A DNA stretch of 64,000 nucleotides from an uncultured Eubacteriales bacterium (lineage in GTDB: Bacteria; Bacillota; Clostridia; Christensenellales; UBA1242): contig CATLAM010000002.1 of the NCBI GenBank assembly GCA_949878485.1, positions 1-64,000 on the forward strand, in the 5' to 3' direction. Shown here one piece after another: positions 51,487 to 61,636 of this stretch. The notes under the pieces are model-generated. The model was not told the origin of the DNA, ran no database searches, and was given only the letters and a program-made list of their open reading frames with translations. Position 1 is the stretch's first letter. Every line of letters starts with the position of its first letter. The translations under genes were made by a program, and so were the position numbers.

Positions 51487-52776
51487 ATGATTGACATTAA
51501 TTTAATCAGAACAGACAAAGAAAAAGTCAAAGAAAACATCAGAAAGAAATTTCAAGACGCCAAACTTCCACTTGTGGATGAAGTGGAAGAACTCGACAAG
51601 AAGTTTCGTGCTTTGAAGCAAGAAGGAGATAACCTTCGTGCAAGCAGAAACACTCTTTCAACACAAATTGGCGGACTTATGCGTGAAAAGAAGTTGGAAG
51701 AAGCAGAAAAAGTGAAAGAGCAAGTGCGTAAAAACAACGACCGCATTGCTGAAATTGAAAAAGAAGAAGAAATCTTGACAGAAAAAATTCGCAAGATTAT
51801 GCTTGTCATTCCAAACATAATTGATGAAAGTGTTCCGATTGGAAAAGACGACAGTGAAAATGTGGAAATTGAAAAGTTTGGAGAACCAAAAGTTGCTGAT
51901 TTTGAAATTCCTTATCATGCCGACATTTTGGACACCATTTGCGGGCTTGACAAAGACAGTGCTGGCAGAACAAGCGGAAATGGTTTTTATTATCTTATGG
52001 GAGATGCTGCCCGCCTCCACACTGCCATGATAAGTTATGGTCGTGACTATATGATTGACCAAGGTTTTATCTATGTCATTCCACCTTTCATGATCAGAAG
52101 CGATGTAGTTAATGGCGTAATGAGTTTTGCGGAAATGGAAGCAATGATGTATAAGATTGAAGGCGAAGATCTTTTCCTTATAGGAACAAGTGAGCATTCG
52201 ATGATAGGTCGTTTTAAAGACCAAATAATCAAGGAAAACGAACTTCCAATCACCTTGACATCTTACAGCCCATGCTTCAGAAAAGAAGTTGGCGCACACG
52301 GAATTGAAGAACGCGGAATCTATCGCATTCATCAATTTGAAAAAGAAGAAATGATTGTGCTTTGCAAACCAGAAGAAAGCATGGATTGGTATAACAAGAT
52401 GTGGAAATACACAGTTGACATTTTCCGCAATCTTGACATCCCAGTCAGAACACTTGAATGTTGCAGTGGCGATTTGGCAGACCTTAAAGTGAAAAGTTGT
52501 GATGTCGAAGCATGGAGTCCAAGACAACAAAAATATTTTGAAGTTGGCTCTTGTTCCAACCTTACAGACGCCCAAGCAAGACGCTTAAGCATCCGTGCCA
52601 AAGGAGAAAAAGGAACATATTATTTGCACACTTTAAACAACACAGTTTTGGCTTCTCCAAGAGCATTGATTGCACTGCTTGAAAACAACATTCAAAAAGA
52701 CGGCACAATTCTTATTCCTAAAGTCCTTCAACCATATATGGGTGGAAAAGAAAAAATTGTTCCTATTAAAAAGTAA
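51487..52776 (+). CDS. serS: Seryl-tRNA synthetase
   Basis: The 429-aa class II synthetase has an N-terminal antiparallel coiled coil (30-100) that holds the tRNA long arm, then motif 2 (SPCFRKEVGAHG, RGIYRIHQFEKEEM) and motif 3 (NTVLASPRALIALLENN). It is the only plus-strand gene in the division cluster and sits between ftsQ and ftsA. Confidence 0.97.
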   Translation: MIDINLIRTDKEKVKENIRKKFQDAKLPLVDEVEELDKKFRALKQEGDNLRASRNTLSTQIGGLMREKKLEEAEKVKEQVRKNNDRIAEIEKEEEILTEKIRKIMLVIPNIIDESVPIGKDDSENVEIEKFGEPKVADFEIPYHADILDTICGLDKDSAGRTSGNGFYYLMGDAARLHTAMISYGRDYMIDQGFIYVIPPFMIRSDVVNGVMSFAEMEAMMYKIEGEDLFLIGTSEHSMIGRFKDQIIKENELPITLTSYSPCFRKEVGAHGIEERGIYRIHQFEKEEMIVLCKPEESMDWYNKMWKYTVDIFRNLDIPVRTLECCSGDLADLKVKSCDVEAWSPRQQKYFEVGSCSNLTDAQARRLSIRAKGEKGTYYLHTLNNTVLASPRALIALLENNIQKDGTILIPKVLQPYMGGKEKIVPIKK

Positions 52777-52790
52777 TAAAATAAAAAAAT

Positions 52791-52822
52791 AAAAGACGCA
52801 AATAACCTTGCGTCTTTTTTAA
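52791..52822. terminator. Terminator of serS
   Basis: AAAAGACGCAA and TTGCGTCTTTT pair around 6 nt, followed by T; also usable by the convergent 69-aa gene. Confidence 0.8.
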
Positions 52823-52823
52823 T

Positions 52824-53033
52824 TTATTTAACCAACTCAACGTCATTAATTTGATAAGTTTTTCCAAAAGCAGTGAACTTGCGTTCAAATGCGCCTTTCT
52901 TAAGTGAAATTTCATTTGTGCTGTTTTTAGGTGCCTTTGTGTTACTTCCCTCATTTGTTTTTACAACTTGTTGTCTTTGTGCTTCTGCAACCTTCTCTCC
53001 TGCTGCTATACTTGCTCTTATTTTAGCGTTCAT
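52824..53033 (-). CDS. Unknown 69-aa protein
   Basis: A short basic, Gln/Lys/Asn-rich polypeptide (MNAKIRASIAAGEKVAEAQ) with no known domain. AAGGAG 8 nt before the ATG and a promoter (TTGACA-N18-TATATT at 53073-53102) make it a likely real gene. It lies after ftsQ, so it could be division-related. Confidence 0.65.
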   Translation of the reverse strand: MNAKIRASIAAGEKVAEAQRQQVVKTNEGSNTKAPKNSTNEISLKKGAFERKFTAFGKTYQINDVELVK

Positions 53034-53072
53034 CTTTTATTTCTCCTTGTTATAATGTTTTGAATACAACCT

Positions 53073-53102
53073 AATATAACACAGGAGAGTAGGTTTTGTC
53101 AA
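53073..53102 (-). promoter_or_regulatory. Promoter of the 69-aa gene
   Basis: On the minus strand TTGACA (53097-53102) and TATATT (53073-53078), 18-bp spacer. Confidence 0.6.
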
Positions 53103-53129
53103 TATCAAATTTAATCTTTTTTTGAAACC

Positions 53130-54104
53130 TTACTTTTCTTCAACAAGTGAATAAAAAATGTCTTTTTCTGTGCGGTTGATGTAATCAGATAAGGTCAAAT
53201 TGTCCACTTTTAAGATACATTTGCTTAAAAGTTCATATGTCAATGCAATGATTTCTGTTTTTTCTTTGTCTTCATCACTTAAATTTTTCACTGGCAACAA
53301 TTCATTATCTTGTGATTTATAAACAAACATCTCCTTGCCATCCGCATCCAAAATAATGCCGTTGTCACTGACTTTTTGAGAATACAAAGTGCTTTCCGCA
53401 CTGAACATTAAATTAAGTTTGTTTTTAAAAGCAAAATCAATGTTGTTTACAACAAACTTTCTGTCTTGAAAAGTTGTCAAAGTCATGGACGTGTAATTTT
53501 TGCCATTGTCTTTATATTGTTTAAGATTAATTTCTTTAAATTTCCCTATCTGTTGTGACAAATCTCTGTTAAGCGAAAGCATATGACTGTAAAATTTTTT
53601 AACAGCAGTTTCTTTCACATCCAAAAAGTCACCCACTTCAATTTCTTGCTTGTTGAGTGTTAAACCACTAAGCAAAATCGGATTTGTTGCGTCAGAATTA
53701 AATTCGTCTGCTTTTCTAAGCACCCTTAAATCTCTGTCACAAATTAAAACTTGTCCATCAATTTGCACAGCAAAAAGTTCTTCACGCTCCGCCACATGAA
53801 TTTTATATTTATTTGGAAAAACGGTTTCAATGTTAACTACCCTAAGGTATGCAAAATTTTCGTTTGTCTTAACTTTATTTTCCAATTTTTTTAAATAGCC
53901 ATTTTTGCCGTCAAAAAACACACATGCACCATATCTAAACTCTCCTGCTTCAACAATCTCTTGTTCTGTCAGTTTTAAGTTTATGGTGGAACTTCCATAG
54001 ACAACCGAAACAGAAGAAAGAGCAAACAAAGTCCAGAAAAGAATCAATATAACCGCAATGACCGCAAAGACAATTGACAGTGAAATAATCAGTTTTTTGT
54101 TCAA
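53130..54104 (-). CDS. ftsQ: Cell division protein FtsQ/DivIB
   Basis: The 324-aa protein has one N-terminal membrane helix (5-28) followed by a POTRA-like domain (SVVYGSSTINLKLTEQEIVEAG) and the beta domain (VNIETVFPNKYKIHVAEREELFAV). It recruits later divisome proteins. Overlaps murA by 4 nt. Confidence 0.85.
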   Translation of the reverse strand: MNKKLIISLSIVFAVIAVILILFWTLFALSSVSVVYGSSTINLKLTEQEIVEAGEFRYGACVFFDGKNGYLKKLENKVKTNENFAYLRVVNIETVFPNKYKIHVAEREELFAVQIDGQVLICDRDLRVLRKADEFNSDATNPILLSGLTLNKQEIEVGDFLDVKETAVKKFYSHMLSLNRDLSQQIGKFKEINLKQYKDNGKNYTSMTLTTFQDRKFVVNNIDFAFKNKLNLMFSAESTLYSQKVSDNGIILDADGKEMFVYKSQDNELLPVKNLSDEDKEKTEIIALTYELLSKCILKVDNLTLSDYINRTEKDIFYSLVEEK

Positions 54105-55357
54105 ATAGTTATCCTTTTTATGTCAGCACCCAAAAGGGCATATTTCTCTTCAATCTTCTCATAACCACGATCAATCAAGTCAACATTATGAATGGTGGTG
54201 TAACCTTCCGCTTTCATGCCAGCCATAACAAGTGCGGCTCCAGCACGCAAGTCAGTTGCTGTAACATCTGCCCCGAAAAGTCTGTCAACTCCCCTTATCA
54301 TGGCAATTCTGTTTTTAGTGATGATGTCTGCACCCATTTTTTTAAGCTCAAACACATGCCCAAACCGATTTTCAAAGATTGTTTCTTCCAAGAAACAAAC
54401 GCCTTGACTGACAGACTGCAAGGTCATCATTGGTGCTTGCAAATCAGTTGGGAAAAACGGATATGGCATTGTTGTCACTCTTTTGATTGAAGAAAGCCTT
54501 TTGTCTGCTTTCAATTCTATTTTATCATTAAACACATCAATTTGGCAAGCAGTTTGCCTAAGATATGCAAGAAGTGAAGAATTATGACGGCTGTCGACAC
54601 CTTTAACAAGCACATGACCACCACAAGTGGCTGTGGCAAGAAGATATGTCCCTGCAACAATGCGGTCATACATGACAGAAAAAGTTGTTCCATGCAAAGA
54701 TTTCACTCCATTTATGACAATCTTGTCTGTTCCTGCCCCCTTAACATTTCCACCCATTGAATTGATGAATTCTTGCAAATCAACAATTTCAGGCTCTTTG
54801 GCAGGGTTTCTTATGATTGTTTCACCTTCAAGCACACATGCACACATCAGCAAACTTTCAGTTGCACCAACACTTGGAAAATCCAGAACAACTTCGCCCG
54901 CCTTCATGTTTTCGCCATAGCAATAAATATAGCCGTGTCTTTCAATAATTCGGCAGCCAAGAGTTCTGAAACTTTTCAGATGAATGTCAATTGGTCTTTC
55001 GCCTATGTTGCAACCGCCAGGGTAAGCAATCACTGCTGACCTGAACTTTCCAAGTAAAGCCCCAAGTATGAAAATTGATGCACGCACCTTTTGTGTAAGG
55101 TCGTGAGTTATTTTTTTGTTTTCACTGTTGCGAGAATCTATGTAAAGTGTCTTGCCATCGACATGAGTGGAAATGTTAAGCGTTCCCAAAATCTCTCTCA
55201 TGATGATTAAATCAGAAAGGTTTGGATAGCGTTTTAAAACAATTTCACCATCGCATAAGACACTTGCTGCCATAATAGGCAAAAATGAATTTTTCGAGCC
55301 GTCCACTTCAATCTCGCCATTTAAAGTGTTTCCGCCGAATATCTTAAGTGTTTCCAT
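54101..55357 (-). CDS. murA: UDP-N-acetylglucosamine 1-carboxyvinyltransferase MurA
   Basis: The 418-aa protein has the active-site Cys in AYPGGCNIGERP (C116, the fosfomycin target) and DGSKNSFLP near the N-terminus. First committed step of peptidoglycan synthesis. I use the ATG at 55357 (METLKIFGGN); a TTG start at 55381 overlapping the ftsW stop is possible. Neither has a good ribosome site. Confidence 0.93.
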   Translation of the reverse strand: METLKIFGGNTLNGEIEVDGSKNSFLPIMAASVLCDGEIVLKRYPNLSDLIIMREILGTLNISTHVDGKTLYIDSRNSENKKITHDLTQKVRASIFILGALLGKFRSAVIAYPGGCNIGERPIDIHLKSFRTLGCRIIERHGYIYCYGENMKAGEVVLDFPSVGATESLLMCACVLEGETIIRNPAKEPEIVDLQEFINSMGGNVKGAGTDKIVINGVKSLHGTTFSVMYDRIVAGTYLLATATCGGHVLVKGVDSRHNSSLLAYLRQTACQIDVFNDKIELKADKRLSSIKRVTTMPYPFFPTDLQAPMMTLQSVSQGVCFLEETIFENRFGHVFELKKMGADIITKNRIAMIRGVDRLFGADVTATDLRAGAALVMAGMKAEGYTTIHNVDLIDRGYEKIEEKYALLGADIKRITI

Positions 55358-55377
55358 AAAATCAGTATATGAAATAA

Positions 55378-56496
55378 TCAATTTTTTGCCATTTCTCTTC
55401 TGGAATGTCTTGAAACACTAAGTGCAACGCCAATTGCACCCATGAAAACCGCAACACTTGTTCCACCACTTGAAATAAATGGAAGCGGAAGTCCTGTTGG
55501 TGGAATGCTTCCTGTGACAACCGCAATGTTTAAAAGCGTTTGCACAGCAATGACAATTCCAACTCCACAAGCAAGCAGACATCCAAAACGGTCTTTAGCA
55601 TTAAGTCCAATCTTGAATAGACTATACACCAAAACACAATAAACAGCAATTAAAAGCAGACTGCCAACAAAGCCCAGTTCTTCACCAATTATGGCAAATA
55701 TGAAATCTGACTCAGCAAAAGGTAAGAAAAGAAATTTTTGTTTAGACGAAAAAAGTCCAACACCAAACCATCCGCCGTTTCCAAGACTGTAAAGCGATTG
55801 AATAAGTTGAAATCCTTCACCTTGCGGAGATGCCCAAGGATTGACAAATGCAAACAGTCTTTTCATTCTGTATGGTTCTGCCAAAATCAAAAGTGGCACC
55901 ATTGCCCCTGCCATACTTGAAAACAGAACAGTATGCTTCTTGCTCATACCACCAATTATAAGCATAAAAAGTGTAACAAAACCAAGGCACATAGTAACGC
56001 TCATGCTTGGTTCAATAATGACCAAAACGCAAAGCATTCCAGCAACTGCCAAAGCAGGAATAAGCCCCTTAAAGGTTTTTATTTTTTCATGGTTTTCTGA
56101 CAAGTAATAAGCCAAGAAAAGCACCAAAGCAAACTTGGCAATTTCAGATGGTTGAACAGAAATTCCAAACAGATTCACCCAGCGACTTGCACCATAACTT
56201 TGCACACCAAACCCCGGAACAAAAACCAAGATTAAAAGCACCACACTGACAGCCAAAACAACATATCTAAACTTCTTTAAAATATGATAGTCAATCAATG
56301 CAAAGAACACCAAAGCAAACACACCAAGTGCCACGCCGAAAAGTTGTTTGAAAAGAAAGAAAAATTCATTGCCATAGCGATATGCAGCCGAATAACAACT
56401 TGCACTGTAAACCATTAAACAGCCAAAGCTAACCAAAGCAAAAACAATTAAAATTACAAAAAGTTCTTGCTTTTTAAACCAATTTATTTTCTTCAT
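55378..56496 (-). CDS. ftsW: Lipid II polymerase FtsW/SpoVE
   Basis: The 372-aa SEDS protein has about 10 membrane helices, the family SYGASRWVNLFGISVQPSEIAKFALVLFLA and PPTGLPLPFISSGGTS. It polymerises glycan strands at the septum. It overlaps murD by 4 nt. Whether it is the vegetative FtsW or the cortex enzyme SpoVE cannot be told. Confidence 0.93.
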   Translation of the reverse strand: MKKINWFKKQELFVILIVFALVSFGCLMVYSASCYSAAYRYGNEFFFLFKQLFGVALGVFALVFFALIDYHILKKFRYVVLAVSVVLLILVFVPGFGVQSYGASRWVNLFGISVQPSEIAKFALVLFLAYYLSENHEKIKTFKGLIPALAVAGMLCVLVIIEPSMSVTMCLGFVTLFMLIIGGMSKKHTVLFSSMAGAMVPLLILAEPYRMKRLFAFVNPWASPQGEGFQLIQSLYSLGNGGWFGVGLFSSKQKFLFLPFAESDFIFAIIGEELGFVGSLLLIAVYCVLVYSLFKIGLNAKDRFGCLLACGVGIVIAVQTLLNIAVVTGSIPPTGLPLPFISSGGTSVAVFMGAIGVALSVSRHSRREMAKN

Positions 56497-57788
56497 TCAT
56501 CATGCCCCAACACCAAAGATTTAAAGCGGTCGCCACGTTCGGCATAACTTCCAAATTCATCAAAACTTGCACACGCTGGTGAAAGTAAAACAAAGTCAGG
56601 AGCAATAGCATGACACAAACAAAACTTCACAGCATCATCAAACTTTTCAAACAATTCTGTTTTATATCCAAACTTTTCAGATGACAATTTAATGTTTTCT
56701 CTTTCTTTTCCAAAGCACACAACTTGCTTAATGGAAAAACCAAGCGAGAAAAATTCGTCATAATTGATGTTCTTTCCAAGCCCACCCATAAGCAAGAAAA
56801 ATGATTCGTTTTTAAATGCTTCCACGCATGCAATGGTCGATGCCACATTTGTTGCTTTAGAGTCATCAATGTAAGTGACACCATCTATTGTTCCAACATT
56901 TTCAATTCGATGTGATGCTGGCAAAAAATTGTCAAGGGCTTTTGCAAAGTGTGTTGGATTCACTTTAAATTGTGAACATATGCTGACACATGCAAGCACA
57001 TTTTCCAAGTTTTTTTCGCCACGCAAATGAATGTTGTTTAAACTTAAAACTGGCTTTCGATTGATATAAATTTGATTATTTTTAATAAAAACACCTTTTT
57101 TAAGCATTTTTTTCGTAAAAAATGTGTAATTTTTATGCAAAACCATTTTTTTGCTTTCTTCATCATCCAAATTCAAAATCAACAAATCATTGCGTTTCAA
57201 ATTCTGTGCAAGTTTAGCTTTGCACCTTTTATATTCTTCAAAAGAACCATGTCTGTCTATGTGGTCAGGCTTAACATTTAAAATGCAAGCAATGTCACTG
57301 CGAAAATATTTGCTTATTTCAAGTTGCAAATTGCTGACTTCACAAACCACCACAGAATCTTTGGTTGTCTTTTCGCAAACAGCAGAAAATGGCAAACCAA
57401 TGTTTCCACATAAAAAAGTTTTATAGCCCGCAGTAGACAAAATCTTGTTTGTCAGCATACACACTGTGGTTTTACCATTTGTGCCAGTGACTGCAATAAT
57501 CCTTCCTTTTGACAAAAGATAAGCAAAGTCAATTTCTGACATGACTTCGATGCCACGCTTGACAAAATTTTCAATCATCTTGTTTTCACGAATTTTAACA
57601 CCAGGGCTGACAACCACAAAGTCATAAACCTTTTCTTCTGGGTGTCTTTCAAAACCAATGTGGTCAATCAGATAAGGATCATCATCGTAAAACGAAACTC
57701 TGGCATTGTGCTTTTGCAAAAGTTTGATTACGGCTCGTCCACTGTCGCCCAATCCATACACTAAAACTTTTTTATTTTTTAATTTCAT
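56493..57788 (-). CDS. murD: UDP-MurNAc-L-Ala:D-Glu ligase MurD
   Basis: The 431-aa protein has GLGDSGRA (N-terminal UDP site), GTNGKTTV (P-loop) and the C-terminal SPACASFDEFGSYAERGDRF of MurD. Start at 57788 (MKLKNKKVLVYG), with AAAGG upstream. Adds D-Glu. Confidence 0.95.
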   Translation of the reverse strand: MKLKNKKVLVYGLGDSGRAVIKLLQKHNARVSFYDDDPYLIDHIGFERHPEEKVYDFVVVSPGVKIRENKMIENFVKRGIEVMSEIDFAYLLSKGRIIAVTGTNGKTTVCMLTNKILSTAGYKTFLCGNIGLPFSAVCEKTTKDSVVVCEVSNLQLEISKYFRSDIACILNVKPDHIDRHGSFEEYKRCKAKLAQNLKRNDLLILNLDDEESKKMVLHKNYTFFTKKMLKKGVFIKNNQIYINRKPVLSLNNIHLRGEKNLENVLACVSICSQFKVNPTHFAKALDNFLPASHRIENVGTIDGVTYIDDSKATNVASTIACVEAFKNESFFLLMGGLGKNINYDEFFSLGFSIKQVVCFGKERENIKLSSEKFGYKTELFEKFDDAVKFCLCHAIAPDFVLLSPACASFDEFGSYAERGDRFKSLVLGHDE

Positions 57789-57804
57789 AATTTGCTGCCT
57801 TTGG

Positions 57805-58770
57805 TTAAATTCCAACGGCAAGCATCCCAATTAAAACTGACAAAGAAACTGCCGTTGTTATTACTATATATACTACGACAATTCGATTTTCATGCACTCC
57901 TTTTTGCTCGAAATGATGATGAAGTGGTGCCATTAAAAAGACACGCTTTTTTGTGCGTTTATAATGCAAAACTTGAATGATGTCAGACACTGTTGAAAGC
58001 ACAAACATTATGCCAATTATTGGAATCAAAAGTTCCAACCCAGACAACACTGCAACCACACCAATAAATCCACCAAGAGCCAAAGAGCCAGTGTCCCCCA
58101 TAAAGATTTTTGCTGGATAACAATTGATCATCAGAAAGCCAATAAGTCCCCCACAAAGTCCAAAGCAAGTCATGGCAAGATTGGCATTTTCATATCCCCC
58201 AAGAAGTGCCAAAATGATGCCAAAAAACAGACAACAAACAAAAGAAACACCACCCGCAAGTCCGTCAAGCCCATCAGTAAGGTTGACGCTGTTTGTGGTT
58301 GCCACCAAAACAATTATGATAAGCGGAATGACAAACCAACCTATGTCAAAACTCCAACCAAAGAAAGTCAAGCTTGTCCTGTTTGAAAAAAATACATAAA
58401 GTGCCACAATCACAGCAAGCCCAACTTGTCCAATAATTTTTTGATAAGGTTTCAATCCTTCATTGTGGTGCCAATGCACTTTGATAAAATCATCCAAAAA
58501 ACCAAGAAGTCCATATCCTAAAGTGACAATTATTCCAAACCAAGCAAGATAAGTGTCTTCTTGAAACAAAAAGAAAGTGGAAAACAAAAGCGTCATCAAA
58601 AAGATAAGGCCACCCATTGTTGGTGTTCCTTCTTTGCTTGCATGCTTGTCCACATAATGCAAAATGCTTTGTTGTGCTTTCAACTTTCTGCAAAGCCAAA
58701 GCACTGCTGGGGCCATTATGCCTGAAAAAAACAAACAAAACAGCCCGCAAATCAGATACTTAATATACAT
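57805..58770 (-). CDS. mraY: Phospho-MurNAc-pentapeptide transferase MraY
   Basis: The 321-aa protein has about 10 helices, GLLGFLDDFIK, NSVNLTDGLDGLAGG and a C-terminal APLHHHFEQKG. It makes lipid I. I chose ATG 58770, with AAGGA 12 nt ahead; it overlaps murE by 11 nt. Confidence 0.95.
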   Translation of the reverse strand: MYIKYLICGLFCLFFSGIMAPAVLWLCRKLKAQQSILHYVDKHASKEGTPTMGGLIFLMTLLFSTFFLFQEDTYLAWFGIIVTLGYGLLGFLDDFIKVHWHHNEGLKPYQKIIGQVGLAVIVALYVFFSNRTSLTFFGWSFDIGWFVIPLIIIVLVATTNSVNLTDGLDGLAGGVSFVCCLFFGIILALLGGYENANLAMTCFGLCGGLIGFLMINCYPAKIFMGDTGSLALGGFIGVVAVLSGLELLIPIIGIMFVLSTVSDIIQVLHYKRTKKRVFLMAPLHHHFEQKGVHENRIVVVYIVITTAVSLSVLIGMLAVGI

Positions 58771-60220
58771 ATTTTTCACCATTTCCTTTAAAACTGCATG
58801 GGTCAAGTTCTTTGAAATGACCATAAACTGCATCGAAATCATTGTAAGGATATTTCTTGTCACCAATCTCTTGATATTTTTCAGCACCCTTACCTGCTAT
58901 GATAATGATGTCCCCTGCCTGTGCCAAATCAATCATTCTGGCAATAGCACGCTTTCTGTCCGTTTGAATGAAATGCGTCTTTTTCATTCCTTTTTCAATG
59001 TCCATAATGATGTCATATGATTTTTCATTTCTTGGGTTATCATCAGTTAAACAGACATAGTCCGCATATTCTTCGGCAATTTTTCCCATCTTAGCACGCT
59101 TATCTTTGTCACGGTCACCACCGCATCCAAAAATTATATAAACTTTCTTGTCTGTCAATTCTCGTGCAGTTTTCAAAATGTTTAAAAGTCCGTCTGGAGT
59201 GTGTGCATAATCTATGACAACATATTTTCCACTGAAATTCACAACATTAAACCTGCCTTCTGCTGGCTCAATGAAATTTAAACCTATTTCCAATTCTTTG
59301 TCAGTAAATCCAAGTTCGTGACAAACTGTCAAAGCACCAAGTGTGTTGTATATGTTGTATTCTCCAATAAGGTTGGTTTTAATGTCAACCACGCTGTCAC
59401 AAATGTTTCCCGTAAAACGAGAACCTTCCATAGAAGAACAAACATCAATTGCAAAAGAATCACTTGGGCTGTGAATACCATAAGTTTTTACAGGCACATT
59501 AGTTTTTCCAATCAACTTACTGGCATTTTTGTCATCCACACAAATAATTGCTTTCTTTATATGTGCCTTACTGAAAAAAGAAAATTTTGTTCTGGCATAA
59601 GAAGAAAAAGTTTTAAAATAGTCCAAATGATCTTGTGTAATGTTTGTTAACACTCCAATTTCAAACATTATGCCGTCAATTCGCTTTTGGTCGATGGCAT
59701 GAGCAGAAACTTCCATGACAACATATTCCACACCTGCATTTTTCATGTCTAAAAAAGTTTTGTGAAGCACATCAGCATCTGGTGTTGTCATGTTGGTTTC
59801 AATTGTTTTGCCATTATAAAAGATACCATTTGTGCCAATTACTCCTGCATTCTTAGAATTATGTTTCATCATATGAGAAATAATATGTGCTGTTGTAGTT
59901 TTGCCGTTTGTGCCAGAAATGCCGATAATTTTTAAAGAATCACAGGCTCTTTCATAAAAATTTGCACAAGCAAAGGCAAAACTTTCTCTGCTGTCTTTCA
60001 CCATAATGCAGTTTTCATAAGGCAAATTAAATGAACATACAACGGCACTTGCACCATTATCCAATGCTTGCTTGCATCTTTTAAGAGTTAAATCTTGGTC
60101 TTGGTTTAAGCAAAAATAAAGTTCTCCTTGCTTAACAGTGCGACTGTCTTTACTTATTCCACTAATTTGCAAATCACCATAATCCGACTTTTGCTTTATT
60201 ATGTCTTTAAGAAGCATCAT
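58760..60220 (-). CDS. murE: UDP-MurNAc-tripeptide synthetase MurE (meso-DAP type)
   Basis: The 486-aa protein has GISGTNGKTTTAH (P-loop) and TDDNPRNEK; the DNPR motif signals meso-diaminopimelate rather than lysine. Two adjacent ATG codons follow AAAGGAG; the second (60217) has the better spacing. Confidence 0.96.
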   Translation of the reverse strand: MMLLKDIIKQKSDYGDLQISGISKDSRTVKQGELYFCLNQDQDLTLKRCKQALDNGASAVVCSFNLPYENCIMVKDSRESFAFACANFYERACDSLKIIGISGTNGKTTTAHIISHMMKHNSKNAGVIGTNGIFYNGKTIETNMTTPDADVLHKTFLDMKNAGVEYVVMEVSAHAIDQKRIDGIMFEIGVLTNITQDHLDYFKTFSSYARTKFSFFSKAHIKKAIICVDDKNASKLIGKTNVPVKTYGIHSPSDSFAIDVCSSMEGSRFTGNICDSVVDIKTNLIGEYNIYNTLGALTVCHELGFTDKELEIGLNFIEPAEGRFNVVNFSGKYVVIDYAHTPDGLLNILKTARELTDKKVYIIFGCGGDRDKDKRAKMGKIAEEYADYVCLTDDNPRNEKSYDIIMDIEKGMKKTHFIQTDRKRAIARMIDLAQAGDIIIIAGKGAEKYQEIGDKKYPYNDFDAVYGHFKELDPCSFKGNGEKYVY

Positions 60221-60307
60221 TTTCTCCTTTCTTACGATATTTTAATATATTAAAATGCCAATAGTGTTACACTGCCAAAAAAAGTTTAAATAAGACAAAA
60301 TTTGCAA

Positions 60308-61417
60308 CTACTTTTTGGCTGTTGAACTTACTGAATTAAAAATTTCCAGTGCCTTGCTGTCAAATGACTTAACAAGTTTGTTTTGTTTTTCAAAATCATT
60401 CTTGCTTTCTTCAATTATGCATCTTAAAAGTTCCTTTGCTGGAACATTCTTAAATAAGTAAAGTCCCAAAGACCCTGGAATCGAATTTATTTCATTGACA
60501 AACAAGGTTTTCCCGTCATAAAGAAAATCGACTCTTACAACTCCACGACAATCAAACAACTTAAACACCTGTTCTGTCAGTTTCTGAATTTTTTCTGACA
60601 AACGCTTGTTTGCTTCAGTGTTTTTGGAATTGGTTTTTAAATATTTGTCTTCAAATGAAAAGATTTCACTTTTGTCTTTCACAACATTTACTTGTGATGT
60701 AAAATATTGATCACGATATTTAAAGCAAGCACAATTAAACTCACTTAAGTTTTCCACCAACTTTTCCACCAAAACTTTTTCATCAAATTCAAATGCAAGT
60801 TCCATTGATTCTGCAATTTCATTTTCATTGTGACAAACCGAAATTCCAATACTGGAACCCAAATTTGATGGCTTAACAATCACCGGAAGCCCTATTTTAG
60901 CGACAATTTGCTCTTGTATGGTTTTTTGGTCATATTCACATTTTTTCACATAAAGGTAATTTGGCGATTTAATGTTATTGGCTTTTAAGATGTCTTTCAT
61001 AAAAGCCTTATCCATGCAAACGGAAGCCGATGTCAAATAAGAACATGTCTGAGGAATGTCACATGATTTAAAAAGCCCTTGCACACTTCCATCTTCACCA
61101 ATATTTCCATGACAACAATTTAAAACGCTGTCAATCTTGGTGCTTTTAACAAACTTAAAATTTTTCTTTTCCAACAAAACATTGTCCCCCAAAACCATGG
61201 TGACTTGTTTTTTGTTTTTTGCATACCTGTCGAAATTTTTGTAAGTTTTGATGTCAAGCAAATTGTCTGCTTTCCACCAAACACCTTCTTTATCTATGTA
61301 AATTGGCAAATATTCAAATTGCTCTGGCAAAGACTTTGCAACTTGCAATGCTGTAATGATGGAAATGTCGTGTTCTACACTTTTTCCACCAAATAAAATC
61401 ATAATTTTTTCTTTCAT
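60308..61417 (-). CDS. ddl: D-alanine--D-alanine ligase
   Basis: The 369-aa ATP-grasp ligase has LFGGKSVEHDISI, HGNIGEDGSVQGLF, KPSNLGSSIGIS and INSIPGSLGLYLF. It makes the D-Ala-D-Ala dipeptide used by MurF, next in the cluster. Its ribosome site GGAAGG is buried in a hairpin (separate entry). Confidence 0.95.
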   Translation of the reverse strand: MKEKIMILFGGKSVEHDISIITALQVAKSLPEQFEYLPIYIDKEGVWWKADNLLDIKTYKNFDRYAKNKKQVTMVLGDNVLLEKKNFKFVKSTKIDSVLNCCHGNIGEDGSVQGLFKSCDIPQTCSYLTSASVCMDKAFMKDILKANNIKSPNYLYVKKCEYDQKTIQEQIVAKIGLPVIVKPSNLGSSIGISVCHNENEIAESMELAFEFDEKVLVEKLVENLSEFNCACFKYRDQYFTSQVNVVKDKSEIFSFEDKYLKTNSKNTEANKRLSEKIQKLTEQVFKLFDCRGVVRVDFLYDGKTLFVNEINSIPGSLGLYLFKNVPAKELLRCIIEESKNDFEKQNKLVKSFDSKALEIFNSVSSTAKK

Positions 61418-61418
61418 A

Positions 61419-61451
61419 AAAAACCTTCCCTTAATAGATATGAAGGTTTTT
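61419..61451 (-). promoter_or_regulatory. Hairpin sequestering the ddl ribosome site
   Basis: On the minus strand AAAAACCTTC pairs with GAAGGTTTTT (10 bp, 13-nt loop). The second arm contains the GGAAGG site 6 nt before the ddl ATG, and its T run also resembles a terminator, so either translation or transcription of ddl may be controlled here. Confidence 0.6.
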
Positions 61452-61559
61452 CAAACTTGGTTAAATTTATTTTAAACTTTTAAAAATTAATTTAAACAAT
61501 CATTAAAATCTGCTTTGCAAACAAAAAACTTTCACTGCCAAATTAATAAAGCACACATA

Positions 61560-61636
61560 AAAGTCGCGACAAATCGCCAACAAATTATTTGGCTTTCTTG
61601 ACGGACAGAGTGCGATTTCGTTTTTCGCTTATTCGC
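61560..61636. repeat. Possible degenerate member of the intergenic element (E5)
   Basis: It starts GTCGCGACAAATCGCCAAC, similar to GTCGCAACAAATCGTCAAC at 28906-28924 (E6), and pairs AAATCGC with GCGATTT around an inner hairpin. Weaker than E1-E4. Confidence 0.4.

Noticed and set aside
51658..52575. 305-aa minus-strand frame
   Set aside because: Long only because it mirrors the serS codon pattern; no start signals and no family.
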